From Prado023 sp963753075 (GTDB taxonomy: Bacteria > Actinomycetota > Actinomycetes > S36-B12 > CAIYMF01): DNA of 64,000 bases. Position 1 is the first letter of the stretch, and every line of letters begins with the position of its first letter. This document shows, one piece after another, positions 25,435-33,341 of the stretch. The stretch spans positions 1-64,000 of the forward strand of contig CAVWAR010000002.1 of the NCBI GenBank assembly GCA_963753075.1. The letters are read 5' to 3'. Made by a program: the position numbers and the translations under genes. Below the pieces are notes generated by a model that saw nothing but the letters and a program-made list of their open reading frames with translations, did not search any database and was not told the origin of the DNA.

Positions 25435-26109
25435 ATGCGCGCAGCATTCCACGACCAGCTCGACGAGATCAGTGACCTTCTGGCGGAGATGGCGGTCGCC
25501 GCCGGTGCAGCGATGAACCAGGCGACCCAGGCACTCCTGAACGCCGACCTGTCGACGGCGGAGGCTGTGATCTCCGGCGACGACCACCTCGACGAGCTCA
25601 CCAGCGAGGTAGAACGACGCTGCTATGACGCCGCCGCCCTGCAGCAGCCGGTCGCCACCGACCTGCGCCTGGTGATCGGCTCCCTGCGCATCTCCTCCGC
25701 CCTCGAGCGGATGGGGGACCTGGCGGTTCACGTGGCCAAGCAGGCCCGGCTGCGCTACCCGAACTCCAGCATCCCGAACGAGCTGCGCGCGACCTTCGCC
25801 GAGCTCGGGGCCCTGGAGGACGCGATCGCGGCCAAGACGGCGGCGGTCATCTCAACCAAGGACCTCAGCCTCGGACCGGACATCGAGAAGTACGACGAGG
25901 AGGTCGACCGGCTGCATCGCGAGCTCTTCACCACCGTGCTGTCGCCCTCGTGGTCCCACGGCGTGGAGGCGGCCATCGACGCCACCCTGCTGTCGCGCTA
26001 CTACGAGCGATACGCCGACCACGCGGTGAGCATCGCCCGGCGCGTCATGCATGTCGTCACGGGCGAGGCATACTCAGAGACCTCGCTGGAGAACCCCCCG
26101 CCCCAGTAG
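25435..26109 (+). CDS. phoU: Phosphate signalling protein PhoU
   Basis: This 224-residue all-helical protein has two PhoU repeats. The metal-binding signature blocks are LRISSALERMGDLAVHVA in the first half and SRYYERYADHAVSIARRV in the second. PhoU relays the state of the Pst transporter to the phosphate sensor kinase and restrains uptake when phosphate is plentiful. ATG 25435 has an AGGAGG ribosome site. It is divergent from senX3/regX3 as in Streptomyces. Confidence 0.95.
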   Translation: MRAAFHDQLDEISDLLAEMAVAAGAAMNQATQALLNADLSTAEAVISGDDHLDELTSEVERRCYDAAALQQPVATDLRLVIGSLRISSALERMGDLAVHVAKQARLRYPNSSIPNELRATFAELGALEDAIAAKTAAVISTKDLSLGPDIEKYDEEVDRLHRELFTTVLSPSWSHGVEAAIDATLLSRYYERYADHAVSIARRVMHVVTGEAYSETSLENPPPQ

Positions 26110-26173
26110 TCGCCAACCAGCGCACCTGGGGGCCGATTTGCCCGACAGTCCCGGCTCGGGGATCGTTGACGCC

Positions 26174-27457
26174 GTGGACCTGCCCCTGCCCCTGCGCCGC
26201 ACGCCGGATCGCGTGGCCATGCTCAGCGTCCATACGTCCCCGACGGACCAACCAGGGGTCGGCGACGCCGGTGGGATGAACGTCTACATCGCGGAGGTCG
26301 CCACTCGGCTGGCCGCCCGCGGCACTGCTGTTGAGGTGTTCACCCGTGCCACCGCCGGGGACCAGCCGGCCCAAGCCGAGATGGCGCCCGGGGTCCTGGT
26401 CCACAATGTCGTGGCGGGCCCCTTCGAGGGACTACCCAAGGAGGACCTGCCCGGACAGCTGTGCGCCGTGACTGCGGGGGTGCTGCGCCGGGAGGCAGCC
26501 CGCCGGGAGGGCTGGTACGACCTGATCCACTCCCACTACTGGCTGTCGGGGCAGGTGGGCTGGCTGGCCAAGGAGCGCTGGGGCGTGCCACTGGTTCACA
26601 CGATGCACACCATGGGTCGTGTGAAGAACCTGAGCCTTGCGCCCGACGATCGGGCAGAGCCCGAGCTGCGGATCATCGGGGAGCAGCAGGTCGTCGACGC
26701 TGCCGACCGTCTTGTGGCCAACACTGCGGCCGAGCGCGCCGAGCTGGTGACCCTCTACGACGCCGACCCCCAGCTGGTCGATGTCGTGCCCCCGGGGGTC
26801 GATCTCGAGGCATTCCACGACCGCGACCGACAGGCTGCCCGTGCCGCGCTGAACTACCGACCCGACGAGCTGGTGGTGCTCTTCGTGGGCCGCATCCAGC
26901 CGCTCAAGGCACCCGACCTGATCGTCAGAGCCACCGCCCGGATGGCCGTCGAGGACCGAGCACTGGCGACCCGGGTCCGACTCGAGTTCTGCGGCGGCCC
27001 TTCCGGATCGGGTACCGAGCACCCCACCGCACTTGCTGACCTCGCCGCCGAGCTGGGTGTTCCAGCGGCCTTCCACGCCCCCACCGACCGGGCTCGGCTG
27101 CGCCTGCGGTACGCAGCGGCAGACCTCGTGGTGGTTCCGTCGCACTCTGAGTCCTTCGGCCTCGTGGCCGTCGAGGCCCAGGCGTGCGGGACACCGGTAC
27201 TGGCAGCCAACGTGGGCGGCCTTCCGGTCGCGGTCGACGACGGGGTCTCAGGGGTGCTGGTCGATGGCCACGATCCGCTCCGGTGGGCAGCCGCCCTGCG
27301 CGACGTCCTGGGCAACGACGCGCTCCGCGAGCGGCTCGCCTCGGGTGCCCGGGCGCATGCCGAGCGCCTGTCCTGGGATGCGACGGTGGACGGACTCCTG
27401 GCCAGCTACTCCGCTGCGCTGGCCGCACCCCGCGATGCGCTCGGGTGGGCGGGCTGA
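26174..27457 (+). CDS. mshA: D-inositol-3-phosphate glycosyltransferase (mycothiol biosynthesis)
   Basis: This GT4 glycosyltransferase starts mycothiol synthesis by joining GlcNAc from UDP-GlcNAc to inositol 3-phosphate. The N-terminal blocks LSVHTSPTDQPGVGDAGGMN and HSHYWLSGQVGW, and the C-terminal donor site SHSESFGLVAVEAQACGTPV, identify MshA. The start is uncertain: GTG 26174 gives 427 residues, and ATG 26218 would begin directly at MLSVHTSP. The stop overlaps the next gene (TGATG). MshD is encoded 25 kb away. Confidence 0.92.
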   Translation: MDLPLPLRRTPDRVAMLSVHTSPTDQPGVGDAGGMNVYIAEVATRLAARGTAVEVFTRATAGDQPAQAEMAPGVLVHNVVAGPFEGLPKEDLPGQLCAVTAGVLRREAARREGWYDLIHSHYWLSGQVGWLAKERWGVPLVHTMHTMGRVKNLSLAPDDRAEPELRIIGEQQVVDAADRLVANTAAERAELVTLYDADPQLVDVVPPGVDLEAFHDRDRQAARAALNYRPDELVVLFVGRIQPLKAPDLIVRATARMAVEDRALATRVRLEFCGGPSGSGTEHPTALADLAAELGVPAAFHAPTDRARLRLRYAAADLVVVPSHSESFGLVAVEAQACGTPVLAANVGGLPVAVDDGVSGVLVDGHDPLRWAAALRDVLGNDALRERLASGARAHAERLSWDATVDGLLASYSAALAAPRDALGWAG

Positions 27458-27957
27458 TGACCCGATCGAGCGCTGTGATCAGCGCGCTGGCCGAGCTGCT
27501 CGACGCCGAGGGCCTCGAGCATGACCGACCCGAGCCGGACCGCTTCGTGATCGTGCTCCCGGGGCGAGCCAAGCTGCGCACGACGGTGAGCATGGTCGTG
27601 GGGCCACAAGCACTGTCCATCAACGCATTCGTCGCGCGCCAACCTGACGAGAATGCCGAGGGCGTCTACCGCTGGCTGCTGCAGCAGAACACGCGCATGC
27701 TCGGTGTTGCGTTCGCCCTCGACGGCCTCGGCGATATCTACCTCGCGGGTCGGGTGCCGACTGCGGGCCTGGGTCCAGAGGATCTGGATCGGCTCCTCGG
27801 CTCGGTGCTGCGGGCCTCGGATGACTCGTTCAACACCATTCTGCGGTTGGGGTTCGCCTCCTCGATCCGCAAGGAGCGGGCCTGGCGGGAATCCCGTGGC
27901 GAGTCGACGGCCAACCTCGAGGCGTTCGCTGAGCTCAATGAGGACGTGCAGGCCTGA
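27457..27957 (+). CDS. YbjN-domain protein
   Basis: This 166-residue cytoplasmic YbjN-like protein has the core FVIVLPGRAKLRTTVSMVVG and NAEGVYRWLLQQNTRMLGVAFALD, a fold related to type III secretion chaperones. An acidic tail follows. The function is unknown. It is coupled to mshA by a one-base overlap; the mshA-YbjN-gpmA order recurs in actinobacteria. Confidence 0.85.
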   Translation: MTRSSAVISALAELLDAEGLEHDRPEPDRFVIVLPGRAKLRTTVSMVVGPQALSINAFVARQPDENAEGVYRWLLQQNTRMLGVAFALDGLGDIYLAGRVPTAGLGPEDLDRLLGSVLRASDDSFNTILRLGFASSIRKERAWRESRGESTANLEAFAELNEDVQA

Positions 27958-27977
27958 TTCGGCCACATCCGGGCACC

Positions 27978-28994
27978 TCACGTTGACTGTTCGGAGTCGT
28001 GCTCCCGCTCCTGTTCGAAATCATCGAGTTGAGCCACTTGATCCTGCGATGTGGGCACCAGCCGAGCCACGAGGACAAGGACCCCACCGACCGCCACAAG
28101 GATGACGGCGCCCAGCGCGGTCGCACCGATCCGCGATCCACCGAGCGCGACCGGCTCTGACGAGGGACTCAGCGCGAGCACGATGGCAGCTGCAACGCAG
28201 GCGGCGTTGAACCAGCGGGGAGTTGGCATGGCGATCGCCACGACCAGGGCCGCGAAGGCGAGCACGTAGTCCACGAGGGCGGAGTCCGCCACGACCGAGA
28301 TCACGACGGCGACTGCCACGCCAAGGGCAGTGCCGACGACCCTGGTTGCCGCCCGCTGAGTGAGTCCGACCCCCGGGGCGGGAATGCCCAGGATGAAGAT
28401 CGTCATCGGCAGCCAGTAGGAGTTGTCGTTGTCCCAGTACAGGGCGACGACCCCCGCAAGGCCTGCGGCCAGGCCGATGCCGATGCCGAGGAGGACCGCC
28501 CTCGGCGTCGGAACCCGTGGTTGGTCGACCTCACGCGGGACCCCCAGCCGTCGGGCGAGGGCGATCGCGTAGACACCGGAGATTGCGGCGAACGCCATCA
28601 GCACGACGAGGTCGGAGGCCGGGTCCGTGGGGCTGGATACGGACCACGCGATGCCCATGATCGCCATGGGCAACAGCAGGCCTCGGCTGGACAGCACCCC
28701 CATCAGCAGGCCTACCAGGCCGAGTCCGAGCACCCACAGCACCGTGTCCACGAGCAGGGCCGCCAGACTCGCTGCGAGCAGGATGGGGACCAGGAACACC
28801 CCGGCGCGCCGCAACCCCGTCATCAGCGCGAGCAGGAACCCGAACAGGGAACCGAGCGCTGCCCCGGCTGCAGCCGGTGGCCCCACCACTAGGAAGGCGA
28901 GCACGACCGGGACCACCAGCACCACTCCCAGGGTCGCCGTCGCCGAGGTCAGCCGCCGAGTCAGCGGCTTGGGTGGTGTGGCTTGCTCGGTCAT
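27978..28994 (-). CDS. FUSC-family membrane protein (aromatic acid exporter-like)
   Basis: This 338-residue polytopic membrane protein has about ten predicted helices in two groups of five. The second group starts near RAVLLGIGIGLAAGLAGVVALY, includes NSYWLPMTIFIL and ends in VLVLVARLVPTSQ. The repeated architecture and the QRAATRVVGTALGVAVAVV motif match the FUSC/YccS-like fold. Substrate is unknown. A short acidic cytoplasmic tail follows. It sits on the opposite strand between the YbjN gene and gpmA, interrupting an otherwise co-directional neighbourhood. ATG 28994 has GAAGGGGG upstream. Confidence 0.8.
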   Translation of the reverse strand: MTEQATPPKPLTRRLTSATATLGVVLVVPVVLAFLVVGPPAAAGAALGSLFGFLLALMTGLRRAGVFLVPILLAASLAALLVDTVLWVLGLGLVGLLMGVLSSRGLLLPMAIMGIAWSVSSPTDPASDLVVLMAFAAISGVYAIALARRLGVPREVDQPRVPTPRAVLLGIGIGLAAGLAGVVALYWDNDNSYWLPMTIFILGIPAPGVGLTQRAATRVVGTALGVAVAVVISVVADSALVDYVLAFAALVVAIAMPTPRWFNAACVAAAIVLALSPSSEPVALGGSRIGATALGAVILVAVGGVLVLVARLVPTSQDQVAQLDDFEQEREHDSEQST

Positions 28995-29189
28995 GCCCCC
29001 CCTTCGGGCGCAGTCGGGTCGGTGGGATCGGGTCCGCGCCCACCCGCCCATCGAAGAGCCCAGCCGGCCAGCGCCGTGCTCGGTGATGTTCGGGCAAGTG
29101 TAGTTGGCGGCAGAGGCGTGCCCGAGGTTCCTCGCGCAGCCGTTCGTTCACCGCGCGCGGGGCGGGTCGGCTGGGCCAGTATTGCCCCC

Positions 29190-29936
29190 ATGACCTACAC
29201 CCTGATCCTGCTCCGCCACGGCGAGAGCGAATGGAATGCCCTGAACCTGTTCACCGGATGGGTGGACGTGAACCTCACCGCGAAGGGGGAGGCGGAGGCT
29301 GTCCGTGGTGGCCAGATGCTCCTCGAGCAGGGCATCCTGCCCGACGTGGCCCACACCTCGCTGCAGAAGCGCGCGATCCGCACCACGCAGATGGCGTTGG
29401 AGAACTGTGAGCGACACTGGGTCCCGGTGCGCCGGTCCTGGCGGCTCAACGAGCGCCACTACGGAGCGCTGCAGGGCAAGGACAAGAAGGAGACCCTGCA
29501 GAAGTACGGCGAGGAGAAGTTCACCGAGTGGCGCCGTTCGTATGACGTACCGCCCCCGCCGATCGATCCTGAGGATCCCTACGCCCAGACCCATGACCCG
29601 CGCTACGCGGACCTCGCCCCAGAGATCCGGCCCTCGGCTGAGTGCCTCAAGGACGTCGTGGCCAGGATGCTGCCCTACTGGTACGACGGCATCGTCCCGG
29701 ACCTGCGACTCGGGCGAACGGTGCTCGTCGGGGCACACGGCAACTCCCTGCGCGGCCTGGTCAAGCACCTCGAGGGCATGAGTGACGAGGCGGTCATCAA
29801 GTTGAACATCCCGACTGGGATCCCGCTGGTGTACCGGCTCGACGAGGACCTGCGGCCCACCGTCCCAGGCGGCGAGTACGTGGACCCGGAGGCCGCGGCA
29901 TCAGCCGCTGCTGCAGTGGCGAACCAGGGCAAGTAG
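29190..29936 (+). CDS. gpmA: 2,3-bisphosphoglycerate-dependent phosphoglycerate mutase
   Basis: This 248-residue glycolytic mutase interconverts 3- and 2-phosphoglycerate. The phospho-His sits in LLRHGESEWN, the second His in VLVGAHGNSLRGL, and the WRLNERHYGALQGKDK and DPRYADL blocks are typical of the dependent type. An Ala-rich C-terminal tail closes it. A strong bidirectional hairpin follows. Confidence 0.95.
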   Translation: MTYTLILLRHGESEWNALNLFTGWVDVNLTAKGEAEAVRGGQMLLEQGILPDVAHTSLQKRAIRTTQMALENCERHWVPVRRSWRLNERHYGALQGKDKKETLQKYGEEKFTEWRRSYDVPPPPIDPEDPYAQTHDPRYADLAPEIRPSAECLKDVVARMLPYWYDGIVPDLRLGRTVLVGAHGNSLRGLVKHLEGMSDEAVIKLNIPTGIPLVYRLDEDLRPTVPGGEYVDPEAAASAAAAVANQGK

Positions 29937-29955
29937 GCCGCTCTGACGGGGAATC

Positions 29956-29992
29956 CGCAGGCCCGGGCGAGGTGATCGCGCCCGGGCCTGCG
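29956..29992. terminator. Bidirectional hairpin between gpmA and the DUF2516 gene
   Basis: CGCAGGCCCGGGCG (29956-29969) pairs perfectly with CGCCCGGGCCTGCG (29979-29992), a 14-pair stem with a nine-base loop. It lies between convergent genes and can serve both. No T tract. Confidence 0.75.
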
Positions 29993-30008
29993 GTGTATCC
30001 CCGCTGGA

Positions 30009-30290
30009 TCAGCGGCCGCTGGTGATCTCGACGATCTTCGGGCGGATGTCGAGCAGGTAGACCCCGGCGATGACCATGGAGGCGATGCCGAGGATCCCGA
30101 TCGGGCTGAAGGTGGCCAGCGACACCAGGGTGGCACCCCCGGTCAGGGCCAGCCACATCCCCTTGGACTGCCGCCCGATTGCGGGGAAGGCGTCCGGACG
30201 CGCCCGCAGGCAGTCGATGAACGCCCACGCCGAGGCCACGAGGGTGCCCAGGCCGATGACCAACAAGATGCCTGTCGTGAGGAAGCTCAT
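30009..30290 (-). CDS. DUF2516 small membrane protein
   Basis: This 93-residue protein has an N-terminal membrane helix (TGILLVIGLGTLVASAWAFIDCL) followed by RPDAFPAIGRQSKGMWLALT, then two more hydrophobic segments (TLVSLATFSPIGILGIASMVIAGVYLLD), as in DUF2516. It is divergent from the XRE regulator and HBHA-like operon, the same neighbourhood as mycobacterial Rv0476/Rv0474/Rv0475 as I recall. Function unknown. Confidence 0.85.
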   Translation of the reverse strand: MSFLTTGILLVIGLGTLVASAWAFIDCLRARPDAFPAIGRQSKGMWLALTGGATLVSLATFSPIGILGIASMVIAGVYLLDIRPKIVEITSGR

Positions 30291-30350
30291 GACCCCAGCG
30301 TAGGCGACGAGCCGGGGGTGAGCCATCTCACGCTCCCGCGCTTGCTCTCT

Positions 30351-30381
30351 GCTTGCAATTGCAAGCACTTCCCCTGATACT
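30351..30381 (+). promoter_or_regulatory. Perfect 16-bp palindrome in a leaderless promoter
   Basis: GCTTGCAATTGCAAGC (30351-30366) is a perfect palindrome and contains the -35 box TTGCAA (30353-30358). With a 17-base spacer the -10 box is GATACT (30376-30381), and ATG 30388 lies six bases beyond, so the message is probably leaderless. The palindrome is a likely operator, most simply for the XRE-family regulator encoded there (autoregulation). Confidence 0.65.
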
Positions 30382-30387
30382 TGATGC

Positions 30388-30774
30388 ATGGCCAAGATCG
30401 ACACAACGAAGCTCGGGGAGTACATCCGCGAACAGCGGAGCTCCGCGCATATCTCGTTGCGTCAACTGGCCAAGGCCGCGGACATCTCCAACCCCTACCT
30501 GAGCCAGGTGGAGCGGGGATTGCGCAAGCCCAGCGCGGAGATCCTGGCCCGGATCGCCTCCGGGCTGACCATCTCCGCGGAGACGTTGTACGTGCGAGCA
30601 GGCCTCCTCGAGGAGCGCAACGGTGACCAGTCGGTCATGGACGCGATCGCCGAGGACGAGACGTTGACAGAGCGTCAGCGCAAGGCACTGCTCGAGATCT
30701 ACGCGGCCTTCCAGACCGAGAACTCGGCCCAGCAGCAGCTGGCCGAGGACAACCACGCAGAGGAGCTCACATGA
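30388..30774 (+). CDS. XRE-family helix-turn-helix regulator
   Basis: This 128-residue regulator has a Cro/cI-type helix-turn-helix (LGEYIREQRSSAHISLRQLAKAADISNPYLSQVERG, about residues 9-45), continuing through KPSAEILARIASGLTISAETLYVRAG. The helical C-terminus (TERQRKALLEIYAAF) may mediate dimerisation. Homologues precede hbhA in mycobacteria. Its stop overlaps the HBHA-like start (ATGA), so the two are co-translated. There is no ribosome site, in agreement with a leaderless start. Confidence 0.85.
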   Translation: MAKIDTTKLGEYIREQRSSAHISLRQLAKAADISNPYLSQVERGLRKPSAEILARIASGLTISAETLYVRAGLLEERNGDQSVMDAIAEDETLTERQRKALLEIYAAFQTENSAQQQLAEDNHAEELT

Positions 30775-31370
30775 CCGAGAACACGACCCCCGTGACCGAG
30801 GCTGTCCAGGAGACCCTGGAGAACGCGACCGAGGCCACCACTGCCACCGTCCAGAAGGCCGAGCAGGCCACCGCCACGGCGAAGAGGACCGCGGCCAAGA
30901 AGACCACCACCGCGAAGAAGACCGCGGCCAAGAAGACCACCACCGCGAAGAAGACGGCCACCAAGAAGACCAACAACGCCCGCAAGGCGGCCGCCGCGAA
31001 GATCGCCCCGAAGCCCGAGCGCCGCGTTCCCAGCGTCGACGAGGTGCGCGAGATGGTCGGCAAGATCGAGGTCCCCAGCGTTGACGAGATCCGCGACTAC
31101 GTGACCAAGATCGAGGTCCCGAGTGTCGAGGGGATCCGCGACTACGTGACCAAGATCGAGGTGCCCACCTCCGCTGACGTCCGCGGCAAGGTCTCCAGCA
31201 TCGAGCTGCCCAACGTCGCCGAGGTGCGCGAGCGCGTCGCGAAGGTCGAGCTGCCCAAGGTGGAGCTGCCCAAGGTCGCCGACCTGCGCGCCGACGCCGG
31301 CGAGCTCGTGGGCGACGCCCAGGAGCAGGCCACCGCGCTCTACCGCAAGGTGCTCGACCGCATCAAGTGA
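30771..31370 (+). CDS. HBHA-like lysine-rich protein with tandem repeats
   Basis: This 199-residue protein has three parts. The first (1-39) is a Thr/Glu-rich helix. The second (40-85) is a lysine-rich section of 11-residue TAAKKTTTAKK repeats, like histone H1 or the heparin-binding tail of HBHA. The third has five 15-residue repeats of the pattern (V/L)P..(D/E).(I/V)R..V.KIE (86-160) and an amphipathic end. Mycobacterial HBHA is also about 199 residues but has its coiled coil first and its Lys-rich tail last, so the order is permuted here. No signal peptide is seen. It may bind polyanions such as DNA, heparan sulfate or polyphosphate; this is inference. Confidence 0.75.
   Translation: MTENTTPVTEAVQETLENATEATTATVQKAEQATATAKRTAAKKTTTAKKTAAKKTTTAKKTATKKTNNARKAAAAKIAPKPERRVPSVDEVREMVGKIEVPSVDEIRDYVTKIEVPSVEGIRDYVTKIEVPTSADVRGKVSSIELPNVAEVRERVAKVELPKVELPKVADLRADAGELVGDAQEQATALYRKVLDRIK
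30888..30986 (+). repeat. 33-bp tandem repeats coding the Lys-rich region
   Basis: Two identical 33-base units (30888-30920, 30921-30953) are followed by a diverged third (30954-30986). Each encodes 11 residues of the Ala/Thr/Lys type. Identity at silent positions points to recent duplication. Confidence 0.85.
31026..31250 (+). repeat. 45-bp tandem repeats coding five 15-residue units
   Basis: Five in-frame 45-base units encode 15-residue repeats beginning VPSVDEV, VPSVDEI, VPSVEGI, VPTSADV and LPNVAEV and ending in (K/S)(I/V)E. The first three are most alike; the last two have diverged. Confidence 0.85.
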
Positions 31371-31406
31371 TCGGGCCCCGCTGACGCGGGACCGGACATG
31401 ACACAC

Positions 31407-31443
31407 CCAGAGGGGCCCGACCACCACGGTCGGGCCCCTCTGG
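31407..31443. terminator. Bidirectional hairpin between the HBHA-like gene and asparaginase
   Basis: CCAGAGGGGCCCGACC (31407-31422) pairs perfectly with GGTCGGGCCCCTCTGG (31428-31443): 16 pairs and a five-base loop, between convergent genes. Confidence 0.8.
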
Positions 31444-31460
31444 CATGTCGTGAATCGCCC

Positions 31461-32405
31461 TCAGATGACGGCCTCCACAGCCCCGACGGGCTGGCCGCCT
31501 CCCAGGATCGGCGGCGGGGACGCAGCCGCGACGACACCCTCGTCGACTCCCAGCTGGCGAAGGAGCGCAACGACCACTGCTGCCCGGGCCCGCTCCGAGC
31601 CGTCGGCGACCTTCAGGGCACCGGCACGCCCGTCAGGAAGGGCGAAGGCGTGCACCGACTCGGTGCCATCCTTGGCGATCGCCCCGGGTTGGGCCCTCAT
31701 GAACATCGTGACGTCCCGGTCGGTCCCGCCCACGTACTCCGGATGGGCTGCCATCGCCCGGGCGACCCGGCCCGCGGCGCTGTCCGGTGCAGCCAGCGTC
31801 ATGCGTGCGAACGCCCTGGCCAACCCGATCAGGCTGATGGCCGCCACGGGAGCCCCGCAGCCATCCACACCGGTGGCGGCGATCCGCTCGCCGGACATCG
31901 ACTCGATGCCAGCTGCGGTTGCCCGTTGGACCGGGTGGTCCGGCTGGATGTAGCCGGCTGTCGGCGCACCGAGGGCCAGGGCGGTCCGCAACATGGCCGC
32001 GTGCTTGCCCGAGCAGTTCTGCGTCAGGGACGTCGGGCCCCCGCCTGCCCGCAGCCACTCGACCTGGGCGGCCTGCGCATACGGGAGGGCAGGGGCGTTC
32101 GCCAGGTCGTCCTCCGACAGGCCGCCCTCGGCGAGGATGGCCCGAACGGTCGCAAGATGGAACGCCTCACCGCTGTGCGTTGCAGCGGCGATCGCCAGCT
32201 GGGGACCGACCAGCTCGAGACCCGCCGCAACCATGCCCACGGCCTGCAGCGGCTTGTTCGATGAACGGGGCAGCACCGGGTCCTGCGGACGCCCCCACGT
32301 GCTGATGACCACCCCGTCGGGGTCGACGAGGACGGCATGCCCCGCGTGCACCGACTCGACGAAGCCGTTGCGGGTCACCCGGGCGAGCAGCACCTGACCA
32401 TCCAT
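31461..32405 (-). CDS. L-asparaginase (AnsA/rhizobial type)
   Basis: This 314-residue enzyme of the asparaginase_II family (PF06089) is structurally unlike the E. coli enzymes. Conserved elements are PRSSNKPLQAVG near the N-terminus, THSGEAFH, LTQNCSGKHAAML, and GVDGCGAPVAAISL. It hydrolyses Asn to Asp and ammonia in the cytoplasm (family knowledge). The BKACE gene ends 12 bases upstream, so both are probably one transcript. Confidence 0.85.
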   Translation of the reverse strand: MDGQVLLARVTRNGFVESVHAGHAVLVDPDGVVISTWGRPQDPVLPRSSNKPLQAVGMVAAGLELVGPQLAIAAATHSGEAFHLATVRAILAEGGLSEDDLANAPALPYAQAAQVEWLRAGGGPTSLTQNCSGKHAAMLRTALALGAPTAGYIQPDHPVQRATAAGIESMSGERIAATGVDGCGAPVAAISLIGLARAFARMTLAAPDSAAGRVARAMAAHPEYVGGTDRDVTMFMRAQPGAIAKDGTESVHAFALPDGRAGALKVADGSERARAAVVVALLRQLGVDEGVVAAASPPPILGGGQPVGAVEAVI

Positions 32406-32416
32406 TGCGTTGGCCC

Positions 32417-33256
32417 CTATCCCTGCGTGGGCAGGCGGAGGAGCCGCCGCGCCTGATCCACCGAGGCTGCGGGACGGAAGGCCTCCGCCGCAAGTCGGGC
32501 AGCCCGCTCAACGAGCTCGGTGTTGTCCCAGACCGGGCGCCTGGGCCCGTAGCTGAGCGTGTCCTCCATGCCGACCCGCAGGTTGCCGCCCAGGGACAGC
32601 GCCGCCAGCATCACCGGGAGGCTCGACCGGCCGATCCCCGTCGCCGACCAGGTCGCGCCCGCGGGCAGCATGGCCGCCGCCGTGACCAGCGCCTGCGCCG
32701 TGCCCGGCATGCCACCAGGGACTCCCATCACGAAGTCAGCGTGCACTGCACCGCCCGCAGGGGCGCCGAACTCGTCGAGCAGCCGATTCATGGCAGCCAC
32801 GTGCCCGAGCTCGAAGAGCTCGAACTCGGGCGCGATCCCCAGCGCCTGCGTCCGCTGGTACAGCTCGGCGACGAAGGGCCGTGGGTTGACGAAGACGTCG
32901 TCACCGAAGTTCACGGTGCCCGTCGTCAGGGAGCACGAGTCCGGCGCTGCATCGAGCACGGCCAGCCGGTCGTCGAACGAGTCGGTGACTGCGCCACCGG
33001 TGGACAGCTGGACGATCAGGCTGGTCGAGCCGCGGACGGCTGCGACCGTCTCGCGCAACCTGCCGAGGTCGAGTGTGGGCCTGCCGTCGTCGGCGCGGAT
33101 GTGGATGTGGATCATCGCCGCACCGGCGTCCTGGCATGAGATCGCGGCAGCCACCAGCTCATCGAGGGTCACCGGGAGGGTGGGGTGGGCTCCCTTGCTG
33201 GCCTCCGCCCCGGTCGGGGCAACCGTGATGAGCGTGGTTGCGGGCATGGGCGCCAT
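32417..33256 (-). CDS. BKACE-family beta-keto acid cleavage enzyme
   Basis: This TIM-barrel enzyme of about 280 residues belongs to the 3-keto-5-aminohexanoate cleavage family (PF05853). The zinc-binding motif is MIHIHIR; further blocks are IVQLSTGG, SLTTGTVNFGDDVFVNPRPF, FELFELGHVAAM and VGMEDTL. It condenses a beta-keto acid with acetyl-CoA; members differ widely in substrate and this one cannot be assigned. Start ATG 33256 or 33247. It is probably transcribed with the asparaginase. Confidence 0.85.
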   Translation of the reverse strand: MAPMPATTLITVAPTGAEASKGAHPTLPVTLDELVAAAISCQDAGAAMIHIHIRADDGRPTLDLGRLRETVAAVRGSTSLIVQLSTGGAVTDSFDDRLAVLDAAPDSCSLTTGTVNFGDDVFVNPRPFVAELYQRTQALGIAPEFELFELGHVAAMNRLLDEFGAPAGGAVHADFVMGVPGGMPGTAQALVTAAAMLPAGATWSATGIGRSSLPVMLAALSLGGNLRVGMEDTLSYGPRRPVWDNTELVERAARLAAEAFRPAASVDQARRLLRLPTQG

Positions 33257-33341
33257 CTTGGCACCTCTGAGCACTCAAGACCCACCCATGCATATGCCGA
33301 CGAAACCCCTGACACGGTTCCTGCTCTGTGAAAGGACACCC

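Noticed and set aside
29146..29156. A single GTTCACCGCGC upstream of gpmA as a PHO box
   Set aside because: It is one unit without an 11-base neighbour, so chance cannot be excluded.
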